Origin: Chitinophaga niabensis
Lineage (GTDB): Bacteria; Bacteroidota; Bacteroidia; Chitinophagales; Chitinophagaceae
Assembly: GCF_039545795.1 (NCBI RefSeq)
Contig: NZ_CP154260.1
Location: 6,949,001-7,013,000, forward strand
Direction: 5' to 3'
DNA: 64,000 nt
Positions 9,437-18,713 of the stretch are shown piece by piece (position 1 is the stretch's first letter; each line of letters begins with the position of its first letter). The notes beneath the pieces were generated by a model. That model saw only the letters and a list, made by a program, of their open reading frames with translations, ran no database searches and was not told where the DNA came from. The position numbers were made by a program, and so were the translations under genes.

Positions 9437-10951
9437 ATGAAAAAGTTACTCTTTATGACGCTGGTTGCCATCAACAGCCAGTATCTGTTTGCGCAAAAGA
9501 TGCCCAATGTGATCATTATTTATGCAGACGATCTGGGGTATGGGGACCTTGGCTGTTACGGAGCTACAAAAGTACAGACCCCCAACATTGACCGGCTGGC
9601 CAAAGAAGGCCTTCGTTTCACGAATGGACATACCACTTCTGCTACCTGCACACCTTCCCGGTTTGCCTTAATGACTGGTAAATATCCCTGGCGGAAAGCG
9701 GGAACGGGTGTTTTACCCGGCAATGCTATTATGATCATTCCTACGGATAAACCATCCCTGGCCAGTGTGATGAAAAAAGGCGGCTACCAGACCGCGTTGG
9801 TGGGAAAATGGCACCTGGGCCTGGGAGACGGAAATGAAATTGACTGGAATGGCACCATCAAACCCGGTCCCAATGAAGTGGGTTTTGATTATTCCTTTTG
9901 TTTTCCTGCCACGGCAGACCGGGTACCCACTATTTTTGTAGAAAACCATACGGTACTTGGGCTGGATAAGAACGATCCCATAGAAGTGAACTATAAACAG
10001 AAAGTGGGAGATGACCCTACGGGCAAAGAACATCCTGAATTACTGAAAATGAGATCTTCCGCCGATCATGGGCATGACAATACCATTGTGAACGGCATCG
10101 GCAGGATCGGTTATATGAAAGGAGGTAACAAAGCCCGCTGGACGGATGAGGAGCTGGCGTATGCATTTACGGAAAGAGCAGAACGGTTTATTGAAGAAAA
10201 TCAGAAAAAACCTTTCTTCCTCTATTTCGCGCTGAGCGACATCCATGTTCCCCGTATGCCGGCTACTGTATTCAAAGGCAAGAGCGGGCTGGGTTACAGG
10301 GGAGATGCCATTTTGCAGATGGATTGGACGGTAGGCCGTATCACGCAGAAATTACGTGAGCTCGGAATAGACAAAAATACCCTGATCATTTTCTCCAGTG
10401 ATAATGGTCCTGTGCTGGATGATGGTTACCAGGATGAAGCGGTGACCTTGCAAAATGGCCATCAGCCTGCAGGAGTATTGCGGGGAGGAAAGTACAGTGC
10501 TTTTGAAGGAGGTACCCGCGTGCCATGGATTGTTTCCTGGCCGGGTACGGTGAAAGCAGGGCAAACTTCAGATGCGCTGATATGCCAGGTAGACCTGTTT
10601 GCTTCTTTTGCAAAATTAACGGGGCAAACCCTTGGTGAAGATGATGCACCGGATAGTTTCAATATGCTGGATGCTTTATTAGGGCGTACACCCAAAGGAC
10701 GTTCCTGGTTAGTGCTACAGGGAGGAGCATTGTCTTTAGTACAGGGGAATTTTAAATACATCACACCATCTAAAGGAAAGAAGCTGATGGAACTGGTGAA
10801 TATTGAATCGGGGAATGATGAAATGCCGCAGTTGTATGATCTCGGAAAAGATATCGGGGAGAAGAACAATATTGCTGCGCAGTATCCGGAGAAGGTGAAA
10901 GAGATGGCTGCAGCATTACAGCGGTTGCGTACTGCGGAGAGAACGCGGTGA
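9437..10951 (+). CDS. Secreted arylsulfatase (formylglycine-dependent, S1 type)
   Basis: 504 aa. The signal peptide MKKLLFMTLVAINSQYLFAQ is followed at once by the metal-binding start MPNVIIIYADDLGYGD (Asp31, Asp32). The active-site cysteine Cys71 lies in CTPSR, the motif that an anaerobic sulfatase-maturating or formylglycine-generating enzyme turns into formylglycine. GKWHLGLG and the later FSSDNGP give further catalytic Lys/His and metal Asp/Asn residues. It hydrolyses sulfate esters in the periplasm or at the surface; sulfated glycans are likely substrates but not shown. No maturase gene is in this window. A decayed sulfatase lies 2.3 kb upstream. A strong hairpin terminator follows at 10980-11014. 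Confidence 0.95.
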   Translation: MKKLLFMTLVAINSQYLFAQKMPNVIIIYADDLGYGDLGCYGATKVQTPNIDRLAKEGLRFTNGHTTSATCTPSRFALMTGKYPWRKAGTGVLPGNAIMIIPTDKPSLASVMKKGGYQTALVGKWHLGLGDGNEIDWNGTIKPGPNEVGFDYSFCFPATADRVPTIFVENHTVLGLDKNDPIEVNYKQKVGDDPTGKEHPELLKMRSSADHGHDNTIVNGIGRIGYMKGGNKARWTDEELAYAFTERAERFIEENQKKPFFLYFALSDIHVPRMPATVFKGKSGLGYRGDAILQMDWTVGRITQKLRELGIDKNTLIIFSSDNGPVLDDGYQDEAVTLQNGHQPAGVLRGGKYSAFEGGTRVPWIVSWPGTVKAGQTSDALICQVDLFASFAKLTGQTLGEDDAPDSFNMLDALLGRTPKGRSWLVLQGGALSLVQGNFKYITPSKGKKLMELVNIESGNDEMPQLYDLGKDIGEKNNIAAQYPEKVKEMAAALQRLRTAERTR

Positions 10952-10979
10952 GAAATAATTTTTTGATGATCTTATTAAC

Positions 10980-11014
10980 AACCGGTCAGATGGCTTAGCT
11001 GTCTGACCGGTTTT
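10980..11014 (+). terminator. Hairpin terminator after the arylsulfatase
   Basis: Eleven-base perfect stem AACCGGTCAGA / TCTGACCGGTT (10980-10990 with 11002-11012) around an 11-nt loop, followed by TTAT. The arm sequence CGGTCAGATG recurs in the hairpin at 14406-14435. Confidence 0.75.
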
Positions 11015-11115
11015 ATGTTAAATAATTGCCTGATCAGGTAATTATTGCTAACTTATATGAACTGTTGAACCCATGCGCTGAAAGCCCTTTAACCCGCAAC
11101 CCAAAACCTACCTAT

Positions 11116-14100
11116 ATGAAAAAAATCCTTCTTACCTGGATCGCTATTATGCAGATCGCTATTGCTTTTGCACAGATACAATTAGAAGATACCGTATTAG
11201 TTACGCCTGAACGATGGCGTGATACCTGTTTTGGATTGATCAACAGGTCCGCCTCACAGATACCATCCGGTTATCTGCTGGATTATTCAATGGCAGCATT
11301 TGAAAGCGGGGACTATGATGGTGTGGGATCCGATTCTGTTATAAAAAGCAGTGGTGATTTCTTTAGCTTTTATCACATCCTTACCTTAAGTGGCGTAAAT
11401 ACGAATGCTGCGCTTATACCTCCCCAGGATCTTTTTGTAAATGCACATCGCTACAAAAGGAATACAGGTAACATACCACTGTTATTTCTGTTGCAGGCTT
11501 ATCAAAAAATTAATCAGAGCGCTTTAAGCAACAATCTTTTCTCCATTACTCCGGATAGCCTGCGGCTGCAGGATGTGCCGGGGCGTACCAGTTCTCCTTA
11601 TGATAATAAGGAGATTTTCATCTTTGCTCCTTTGCAGACAAAGATCAATGCATATAATGCTATCAGTTTTACATTGCCGGATGAGTTCTGGCTGATGCCT
11701 GGCATTACCAGTGTAAGTATTGATTTTGGTGATGGCGCTGGTCCGAGAACAGTTGCAAAAGGAGGAAGTGTAAGTGTATATTATGGTGCCACGGGGCTTA
11801 AGACCATTACTGCTACAATCAGTACGGTAAATGGAAGCAGAACAGCCGTGGCAAGTATCCGGTATGAGAGACCGCAATATTATTTTCAGCCGGATGTTAC
11901 ATGGAATATTTCTGTTGCCCCGGTATATACAAGTATCAATGATTACCTGGGTATGACGAGGGGTACATCTGATATGCTTTCTATCTGTGGGCAGGAAGGA
12001 AGCATTTTCGACATCATTAATTGTGATATTAATCCGGGAGCAGATGTAAGTGTGATGACGGGATGCGACCGGGTATTTGATAAACCGGTTATTATACTGG
12101 AAGGGTATGATACGGATAATAGTCTTACCATAGACGAAATGATACGCAGGTTCTCCGGAAGTACTTTTGTTGATGAAATGCTTTCTAACGGCCACGATCT
12201 GGTGTTTGTGAATTTGAAAAAGCCGCAGGATTTCATACAGAACAATGCAAAAGTATTGGAGGACATCATTGGCAGGGTAAATGCTCTTAAATCCGGAACT
12301 GCGCCGGGAACTGTTATAGGATTCAGCATGGGAGGGCTGGTGGCCAGGTGGTGCCTCCGGGATATGGAGAACAGGGGTATCAATCATCAGATCGGAAAAT
12401 ATTTCAGTTATGATGCACCACATCAGGGCGCCAATATTCCATTGGGCCTGCAATACCTGTTCGGTGAAATGTCCCGCGACTTTGAATTCCTGAAATGGAA
12501 AAAACCTTTTAGCGGAGGGACTCGTTTTGACCAGTCATTTTTTGACCTGGTGCAAACAAGTAAAAGCCCGGCTACCAGGCAATTACTGGTTACCAAAGGG
12601 GCTAACGATGAGGCTGCGTTTAACTGGTTCCCGAACCTCTCTACCATTGATCCGGTACGTGCTAAATTTGCGGAGGAACTGGAGAACCTGGGTTATCCGC
12701 AGCAGGCAGTATGTTATGGTATTGCTTTTGGCAGGGGAAATAATACATCCGGTACCCGGGATGCAGGGAATGGTACCCAGTTCGGTAGCTTTGGCCCGGG
12801 CTCGAAGATCTTTGACGGAGCTATCACTTTTGTATTGGTAAATGCAACAGCCGCTGCTTATGCTGTACCGGAGAATGGGGTGAATGATTATATCTGTCGT
12901 TACAGGTATGTAGGACTTAAAGTGGTGAGAATATTTGGTATACCTGTAGGTGTTTTGCCGAGCATTAAGGTGCGCAATTTCAAATACACCGGCCATTTTC
13001 CATATGACGATGCCCCCGGAAGTTATGAAACTACCCAATCGCAATTTGTAGCGAGGTTTAATGACCGTGATAACAATGGGCTGGCTTCACCTGCCAGTAA
13101 TCTGGGGCATCATGGCCATAACTTTATCCCAACAGCCAGCGCATTGGATCTTCGCAATCAGGGATATAGTGCTGCCAACAAATGGCAGAGCAATAACATG
13201 TTCTTTAACATAGATGCAAATATTGCAGCCCCGGGAACTTTAACCGGCAATAATTTAAATACCCCTTCACTTTCTCCCTTTCAATTTGTACAGACCTATA
13301 CATCAGATTGCGCTGCTGTATTTTGTTTAAGTGATAATGACGATATCGATAATAATGGTTTCCTGGATCGGCGCTTCGGCAATTGGAATCAATACCATAA
13401 TGGCTGGATGTCCTGGCAGGCTTCCCGGTTCATGGAACGGAAGATCCTTGAAGCGATGCCCTGGAACACTTGCCCGGGTATATGCCAGCCTGTTAATACT
13501 ATTTCCGGTAGTGTAAACCTGGTGTGCACTACGGCGGAATATGAATTGGCAGGGCTTAATACCGCTGGACTCAGTATAGTCTGGACACCCGTTAACGGAT
13601 ATCTTGAGATCACCAGTGGACAGGGAACACCGAGGATCACAGTGAAAAATATTGGCAGGGGTGTTGAAACAATACGCGTGGTACTTACCAATTTCTGTGG
13701 CCAGACAAGAACGATTGAAAGAGTGGTAACAGTAGGTGCACCGAATGAACATTTCTATAAAAACTTTACCAGCGGTAGTACGGTTAACAGGGTGCTGGAA
13801 TATTGTAACGTGCTCTTACAACCAGGTCAGCCTCATTATTATATTGGTACAGTGAATGTAAGCGATCCCGTAGCCACCAATTATACCTGGACCTTTATCA
13901 GCAAAACGCCCGCTAACTCAGCAGTTGGGTTAACACCAAGCCCTAATAACCAACAGGTTCAGGTGAGTATAAAGCCACAGGGTGCCGCTGCTACATGGAC
14001 TTTGAGGAGATCAAATGCCTGTGGTGGTTTTACTACTTATCATAAGTTCAATGCTAATTTTGTTTGTCCTCCTATTCTTGACAGAAGAGCAGGTGAATCA

Positions 14101-14385
14101 GATGTTAGTGTTGCCGGGGAAGAAAAAGAAGGAGAACCTGCTACGAATAATGTGCAGCTATTTCCTAACCCTGCGAAGGGTAATGTAACGATCACTACTA
14201 ATGAGCATCTTATTAAGGAGATAAAGATATTTGATGTGTTAGGAAGACTTCGTAAGCATCGGATACCGGGTGCTGTAAACAAAGTGGACATGAACATAAA
14301 CGGCTTGAGTGCAGGAATTTACTTTGTGGAGATTACGGATGTTATCGGTAACAGGATGATTAAGAATCTGAACATTAAACGATAG
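11116..14385 (+). CDS. Large T9SS-exported protein with lipase-like alpha/beta-hydrolase core
   Basis: 1089 aa from the ATG at 11116; this start gives a clean signal peptide (MKKILLTWIAIMQIAIAFAQ), and an upstream in-frame ATG at 11026 would add a non-signal tail. The middle holds an alpha/beta-hydrolase segment: KPVIILEGYDTDNS (oxyanion side), the nucleophile elbow GFSMGG with Ser404, and SYDAPHQGAN, as in lipases and esterases. The C-terminal 80 residues are a type A type IX sorting domain (LFPNPAKGNVTI, then IFDVLGR and LSAGIYFVEI). Immunoglobulin-like beta domains fill residues about 800-1000. It is probably a surface or released esterase; the catalytic acid and His are not assigned. Confidence 0.82.
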   Translation: MKKILLTWIAIMQIAIAFAQIQLEDTVLVTPERWRDTCFGLINRSASQIPSGYLLDYSMAAFESGDYDGVGSDSVIKSSGDFFSFYHILTLSGVNTNAALIPPQDLFVNAHRYKRNTGNIPLLFLLQAYQKINQSALSNNLFSITPDSLRLQDVPGRTSSPYDNKEIFIFAPLQTKINAYNAISFTLPDEFWLMPGITSVSIDFGDGAGPRTVAKGGSVSVYYGATGLKTITATISTVNGSRTAVASIRYERPQYYFQPDVTWNISVAPVYTSINDYLGMTRGTSDMLSICGQEGSIFDIINCDINPGADVSVMTGCDRVFDKPVIILEGYDTDNSLTIDEMIRRFSGSTFVDEMLSNGHDLVFVNLKKPQDFIQNNAKVLEDIIGRVNALKSGTAPGTVIGFSMGGLVARWCLRDMENRGINHQIGKYFSYDAPHQGANIPLGLQYLFGEMSRDFEFLKWKKPFSGGTRFDQSFFDLVQTSKSPATRQLLVTKGANDEAAFNWFPNLSTIDPVRAKFAEELENLGYPQQAVCYGIAFGRGNNTSGTRDAGNGTQFGSFGPGSKIFDGAITFVLVNATAAAYAVPENGVNDYICRYRYVGLKVVRIFGIPVGVLPSIKVRNFKYTGHFPYDDAPGSYETTQSQFVARFNDRDNNGLASPASNLGHHGHNFIPTASALDLRNQGYSAANKWQSNNMFFNIDANIAAPGTLTGNNLNTPSLSPFQFVQTYTSDCAAVFCLSDNDDIDNNGFLDRRFGNWNQYHNGWMSWQASRFMERKILEAMPWNTCPGICQPVNTISGSVNLVCTTAEYELAGLNTAGLSIVWTPVNGYLEITSGQGTPRITVKNIGRGVETIRVVLTNFCGQTRTIERVVTVGAPNEHFYKNFTSGSTVNRVLEYCNVLLQPGQPHYYIGTVNVSDPVATNYTWTFISKTPANSAVGLTPSPNNQQVQVSIKPQGAAATWTLRRSNACGGFTTYHKFNANFVCPPILDRRAGESDVSVAGEEKEGEPATNNVQLFPNPAKGNVTITTNEHLIKEIKIFDVLGRLRKHRIPGAVNKVDMNINGLSAGIYFVEITDVIGNRMIKNLNIKR

Positions 14386-14405
14386 GCCCGGAGTGGCATA
14401 AAAGT

Positions 14406-14435
14406 AGCGGTCAGATGATAGATCATCTGACCGCT
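14406..14435. terminator. Bidirectional hairpin between convergent genes
   Basis: Perfect 14-bp stem: AGCGGTCAGATGAT (14406-14419) with its complement at 14422-14435 and a 2-nt loop, between the ends of the T9SS hydrolase (+) and the aldo/keto reductase (-). The T-rich flank TTTATG is short on the plus side. Confidence 0.7.
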
Positions 14436-14442
14436 TTATGTT

Positions 14443-15393
14443 TTAATAAGCACTGGCTGCATTCAATAAGTCCAAAGCTTTTACATCCAGCTTCAATGAA
14501 GCCGCAGCTACAAGATGATCAAACTGCGCCATATTACTGGCACTGGCGATAGGTGCAGTAATACCCGGTTGCGCCATTACCCATGCAATGGCTATTGTGC
14601 CAGGTTTGCTGTTGTATTGTGCGGCTACTTCATCTAATGCTTTCAGGATCTTAAATCCTTTTTCATTCAGGTAGCGCGCTACGTATTTTGTACGGCTGCT
14701 GCCTTCAAGATCTTTCTCTGAGCGGTATTTGCCGGTCAGAAAACCACTGGCGAGTGCAAAGTAAGGGATCACGCCAATGTTGTGTTCTTTTACAAAAGGT
14801 GCATATTGTGTTTCATACTTTTCTCTTTCCATCAGGTTGTATTCCGGCTGTAAAGATTGGTAAGCAGGGAAACCTTTCTGTTTGCTGATATTGATGGATT
14901 TAGCCAACCGCTCCACCGTCATATTGGAAGTGCCAATGGCGCGCACCTTCCCGGACTTTACGATTTCTGCATATGCTTCCAGGGTTTCTTCTATGGGTGT
15001 TTCCAGGTCATCGTAATGTGTCTGGTACAGATCGATATGATCTGTTTGCAGGCGTGTGAGGGAATCTTCTATGGATTGAAGGATATATGCTTTTTTCAGA
15101 CCTTTCTTTTCTTCGCTGAACTTACCACCCACTTTGGTAGCAATGACCACTTTGTCCCGCTTGCCGGTTTGCTTCAGCCATTTGCCGATCACTCTTTCAG
15201 AATCTCCGCCGGTATTACCGGGTATCCAGGCCGTGTAATTATCTGATGTATCGATGCCGTTGAACCCCGCATCCGTAAATGCATCGAGTAAGCGGAAGGA
15301 GGTAGGTTCATCAGCCGTCCATCCAAAAACATTACCGCCAAAAACGAGTGGGGCTATCTGAATATCTGTACCACCCAATGTTCTCTTTTCCAT
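14443..15393 (-). CDS. Aldo/keto reductase
   Basis: 316 aa from the ATG at 15393 (MEKRTLGGTDIQIAPLVFGG), the canonical family start; an in-frame ATG further upstream at 15531 would overlap the divergent porin gene and is rejected. The catalytic tetrad is visible: Asp48, Tyr53 (DTSDNY), Lys87 (IATKVGG) and His126 (LYQTHYDD). The NADP(H)-binding end includes APIASASNMAQ. Family members reduce aldehydes and ketones, often sugars, in the cytoplasm. It is transcribed divergently from the porin, with 62 bp between the starts. The natural substrate is unknown; the sequence resembles the YajO/Tas-like group. Confidence 0.94.
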   Translation of the reverse strand: MEKRTLGGTDIQIAPLVFGGNVFGWTADEPTSFRLLDAFTDAGFNGIDTSDNYTAWIPGNTGGDSERVIGKWLKQTGKRDKVVIATKVGGKFSEEKKGLKKAYILQSIEDSLTRLQTDHIDLYQTHYDDLETPIEETLEAYAEIVKSGKVRAIGTSNMTVERLAKSINISKQKGFPAYQSLQPEYNLMEREKYETQYAPFVKEHNIGVIPYFALASGFLTGKYRSEKDLEGSSRTKYVARYLNEKGFKILKALDEVAAQYNSKPGTIAIAWVMAQPGITAPIASASNMAQFDHLVAAASLKLDVKALDLLNAASAY

Positions 15394-15455
15394 GTTTGTT
15401 GATTTAATTCTAAGTACAAAAGAACAAAATTTACACCGGATTTGTTTTTTGCTGT

Positions 15456-16592
15456 ATGAAGCCGCTATTACTTTTGCTCGCCATTGCCTGCTCCCTGCCC
15501 GCCTATGCACAGCAGGTGGATGAAACCTCACTTTCAGAAGGAGATACCATCACCAACTTCTCTGCCTATAAACGTTCCCTGAGTTTTGCCGGTGTAGTGC
15601 AAACGCGTTACGTGGCTTCCCTTACCCGGCATGTGGATGTGAACGGCAAACATTATGATCCCGCTGTTGATAAAGGCACCAGCAATTCTTTTCTTGTAAA
15701 ACGTGCCCGGATCATGGTAAAAGCAAATATCAATGATCACTTCTCTGCCAATATCCTGGCCAACTTTGCAGACTTTTCCGGTAACCCTGCCAATAAAGTA
15801 CTGGAGAATGCTTTTATCAAATATTCCCTGAACAAACACTTTAATGTACAGGCCGGGCAGTTCCGGCCTTTTATGGGGATAGAAGATATTATGCCGGTAG
15901 ACATCATCCGCACGGTGGATTTCTCCAACCAGTATTATGCTTTTGGAAAGAACGGCTGGCAGAGCTTCCAGGTAGGGCTTTCTGTTTTTGGGGATATAAA
16001 TGCACAAGGTAATCTAAGGTATTATGCAGGCGTATATAATGGAAATAACAGGAATGAAAATACGGATGATGATGATACCAAAAATCTATATGCACGTATA
16101 GAAACTTCGCCCCTGGATGATCTGACGATAGGTGTGAATGCAGGAACCGGCAGCCTGGGTAAGAGTGCCATTGGCAATGCATATGGTATAGATGCCACTA
16201 CGCGGATCAGTTTATCGCGGAAATGGAAACTGCTGCTGATGGGAGAGTATAAATCGGGTACGGATTTCATTGCCTATAATGCAGATACGGTAAGGCCCAA
16301 GCCGGCTATCAGCCAATACAGGATGAAGGGCTTTTATTTCTTCCCCACTTTACGGTATGAATATCACCGGCCGCGTGTAAGGGCCATGGAGTTTTCTGCA
16401 CGGTATGAATATTTTGATGAAAATAGTAATCCCCGCCAGACCATCGTACCCAACGTCTCCTTTATCTTTGCAGATAATTTCTATGCCGCATTGCAAACAG
16501 GCGTTACCATCGACCTGTTCAAAAAAGATATCCCCCTTACCACTAACTATTCCCGCAACCTGGTATATGTACAATTGCAGATAAGAATCTGA
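15456..16592 (+). CDS. OprP/OprO-type outer-membrane porin
   Basis: 378 aa with signal peptide MKPLLLLLAIACSLPAYAQ. After a short linker the chain shows alternating hydrophobic/polar beta-strand patterns to the end. It includes the family segments FLVKRARIMVKANIND, NAFIKYSLNKHFNVQAGQF and a C-terminal strand ending in an aromatic/hydrophobic pattern (YVQLQIRI). This matches the phosphate-selective porin O/P group, 16-stranded channels that in Bacteroidota often serve as general anion or oligosaccharide pores. Selectivity cannot be read from the sequence. The GH18 gene starts 83 bp downstream, so co-transcription is possible. Confidence 0.87.
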   Translation: MKPLLLLLAIACSLPAYAQQVDETSLSEGDTITNFSAYKRSLSFAGVVQTRYVASLTRHVDVNGKHYDPAVDKGTSNSFLVKRARIMVKANINDHFSANILANFADFSGNPANKVLENAFIKYSLNKHFNVQAGQFRPFMGIEDIMPVDIIRTVDFSNQYYAFGKNGWQSFQVGLSVFGDINAQGNLRYYAGVYNGNNRNENTDDDDTKNLYARIETSPLDDLTIGVNAGTGSLGKSAIGNAYGIDATTRISLSRKWKLLLMGEYKSGTDFIAYNADTVRPKPAISQYRMKGFYFFPTLRYEYHRPRVRAMEFSARYEYFDENSNPRQTIVPNVSFIFADNFYAALQTGVTIDLFKKDIPLTTNYSRNLVYVQLQIRI

Positions 16593-16675
16593 TACATCTA
16601 TTTGGAATTGAAAGAGGGATAGATTATTTTTATCCTGCTCTCTTAACCTCTTTATTTACATTTAATTCTTAATCT

Positions 16676-17644
16676 ATGAAGAGGTTTAAATTCCTGTACT
16701 GTTTCCTGTTGTTATCTGTTATGCTGTTGTCCTGCACCAAAAAGAAGGCGGTGGCACAGGAGCCGAAATTCCGTGTACTGGGCTATCTGCACAGTAACAA
16801 TAACTGGCATACGGCTATTGAAACAATTGACCTGGCAAAGATCACAGATCTGAACCTGGCTTTTTTTAACCCGGATGCGGCGGGCAATTTCTCCGTAAAT
16901 GAAAACGTGCGCAAGGCTATTGACAAAGCACACAGTCAGCAGGTACGCATATTCTTCTCTATTGGCGGTGGTGGTGCCCCGGCGCATATTGGGGAGCTTT
17001 TAAAGGATGATAAACGTGCCATGCTGATCGTTAAATTAGTAACACTGGCAGAGACCTTTAATTTCGATGGGGTAGATGTAGACCTCGAAAATGATCTGAT
17101 CAATGCACAGTACGCCACTTTTATCAGTGAACTGGCTGCTGCCCTAAAGCCAAAGAAAAAACTGATGACCGCTGCGCTGGCCTCCTGGAATTCCAATAAG
17201 ATCAACGATGCCACCTTGCAGCAGTTCGACTTCATCAACATTATGTCTTACGACAAAACAGGGCCCTGGAATCCTTCCCGTCCCGGTCCGCATTCCCCTG
17301 TTTCCATGGCGATTGCCGATTTCAATTATTATCATAGCACCCGAGGGATTCCTGCGGAGCGTTTATTGGTAGGCCTTCCATTTTATGGATATGGTTTTGG
17401 CGGTAATGCACCGGAGAGTATGCATTACAGTGAGATCATTGCCCAATACCCCGGCGCGGAAAATTCAGATAGTGTAAGTGTGAATGGTGGCGGTAAGATC
17501 TATTATAATGGTGTTTCGTCCATCCGGGAGAAAGTGGTGTTTGCAAAACAGCAAAAGGCAGGGGGCGTGATGATATGGGAGTTGAAACAGGATGCAAAGG
17601 GGGACAAGTCCTTGCTGGGGGTGATAGAGAGGGCGGGGAAATAA
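16676..17644 (+). CDS. GH18 chitinase-like lipoprotein
   Basis: 322 aa. The signal peptide ends in the lipobox LLSC, with Cys20 as the lipidated residue. The GH18 barrel starts FRVLGYLHS; strand 3 has FFSIGGGG and strand 4 has FDGVDVDLEND, which fits the catalytic DxxDxDxE motif with Glu138 as acid. FINIMSYD (strand 6) and GGVMIWELKQD (strand 8) complete the barrel. Such compact GH18 lipoproteins degrade chitin oligomers or act on related N-acetylglucosamine-containing glycans (endo-beta-N-acetylglucosaminidase-like). No carbohydrate-binding module is fused. It probably sits on the outer membrane. Confidence 0.92.
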   Translation: MKRFKFLYCFLLLSVMLLSCTKKKAVAQEPKFRVLGYLHSNNNWHTAIETIDLAKITDLNLAFFNPDAAGNFSVNENVRKAIDKAHSQQVRIFFSIGGGGAPAHIGELLKDDKRAMLIVKLVTLAETFNFDGVDVDLENDLINAQYATFISELAAALKPKKKLMTAALASWNSNKINDATLQQFDFINIMSYDKTGPWNPSRPGPHSPVSMAIADFNYYHSTRGIPAERLLVGLPFYGYGFGGNAPESMHYSEIIAQYPGAENSDSVSVNGGGKIYYNGVSSIREKVVFAKQQKAGGVMIWELKQDAKGDKSLLGVIERAGK

Positions 17645-17689
17645 AAATCCTTATTTTCATGCTTTAATCAACTTTAACCCGGTTTATCT

Positions 17690-18625
17690 ATGAAACAATT
17701 TTTAGCCAGCACAGGTTTTATTTTTCTGTTGACCTTTAATGCCAGGAGTCAATCGTTACAAACAGTGACCGATTCCGCTAACACCACTTCCAATGCCATT
17801 TGGATAACGGGGTTTGCCAAATACAATCAGGATGTAAATGGAATAGGTATGTATTACGTTGGTGATAAAGGATACCTGGATGCACTCAATCCCAGAAATG
17901 CTACCTATTTGCCCCTGATGCTAAGAGGTAGTTCAATAGAGTATTTTACAAATGGAGGTGGTCATACTTTTACAGGAGGTAACTTTGCATTTACAGGAGG
18001 TAATGTGTCTTTTACAGGAGGTAATGTGGGTATGGGTACTGCGGCAGTTCCAAATTACAAACTGATTACGAAAGGTCCGGTATGGTCCAGTGCACCAATG
18101 GGTACAGTTACCTCAGCTTCTATCCCTAATTTCTATGTCAGTGCTGATGATCCCGGCGTTTCAGATTTTGAAGTGTATACCAACACTACAGCAACTTACA
18201 TGGGCCCTTACCTGAATAAACCACTTGTTTTTGTACGAAACGTGGGAATAGAAACCATGCGGATCGATCAAAATGGTAATGTGGGCATTGGTACCAGCGC
18301 CCCCAATGGTTACAAACTCGCTGTGGCTGGTACTGCGATAGCGCAAAAAGTAAAAGTAACAGCAGCGGCTGCCAGCTGGCCGGATTATGTTTTTCACAAG
18401 GGATATGTATTGCCTTCTCTGCAGGAAGTAGCCGCCTATATTGCAACACATCAACATTTACCAGAGATCCCTTCGGCAGCAGAAATTGAGAAAAACGGGC
18501 AGGACCTTGGAGAAATGAACAAACAACTGCTTAAGAAAGTAGAGGAGTTGACCCTATATATCATCCAGCAACAGAAAGAAACAGAAGGTTTAAAGGAGCG
18601 GGTAAAGGCGCTGGAAAAGAAATAA
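17690..18625 (+). CDS. Tail-fibre-like secreted protein with FTGGN repeats and a C-terminal coiled coil
   Basis: 311 aa with signal peptide MKQFLASTGFIFLLTFNARS. Residues about 90-115 contain three 7-residue repeats of FTGGN plus two residues, which run into NVGMGT; a second NVGIGTSAP motif follows near residue 200. The C-terminal third has the Bacteroidota signature LPSLQEVAAYIATHQHLPEIPSA shortened here to its core LPEIPSAAEI, followed by a coiled coil (LLKKVEELTLYIIQQQKE). Many Bacteroidota proteins with this tail resemble phage tail fibres or S74-peptidase stalks but lack the peptidase. Function is unknown; a trimeric surface fibre is a reasonable guess. It follows the GH18 gene by 45 bp. 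Confidence 0.72.
   Translation: MKQFLASTGFIFLLTFNARSQSLQTVTDSANTTSNAIWITGFAKYNQDVNGIGMYYVGDKGYLDALNPRNATYLPLMLRGSSIEYFTNGGGHTFTGGNFAFTGGNVSFTGGNVGMGTAAVPNYKLITKGPVWSSAPMGTVTSASIPNFYVSADDPGVSDFEVYTNTTATYMGPYLNKPLVFVRNVGIETMRIDQNGNVGIGTSAPNGYKLAVAGTAIAQKVKVTAAAASWPDYVFHKGYVLPSLQEVAAYIATHQHLPEIPSAAEIEKNGQDLGEMNKQLLKKVEELTLYIIQQQKETEGLKERVKALEKK
17969..18031 (+). repeat. Three tandem 21-bp repeats coding for FTGGNxx
   Basis: The 14-mer TTTACAGGAGGTAA recurs at 17969, 17990 and 18011, a fixed spacing of 21 bp (seven codons), inside the tail-fibre-like gene. Confidence 0.85.
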
Positions 18626-18713
18626 CAGGCGAGTGGCATATACTTTGATCAACCATAAGGAAAAGGAGGCTCCTACCATGTTGTAGAAGCCGAATATTTC
18701 ATAATTTCTGCTT

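Noticed and set aside
11524..12453. 309-codon open frame antisense to the T9SS hydrolase
   Set aside because: No recognisable domain, and the plus strand reads through as a coherent secreted protein.
18661..18700. Hairpin (GGCTCCTAC / GTAGAAGCC) before the triple-PAS kinase as a terminator
   Set aside because: The stem has a mismatch and no T tract; too weak to list.
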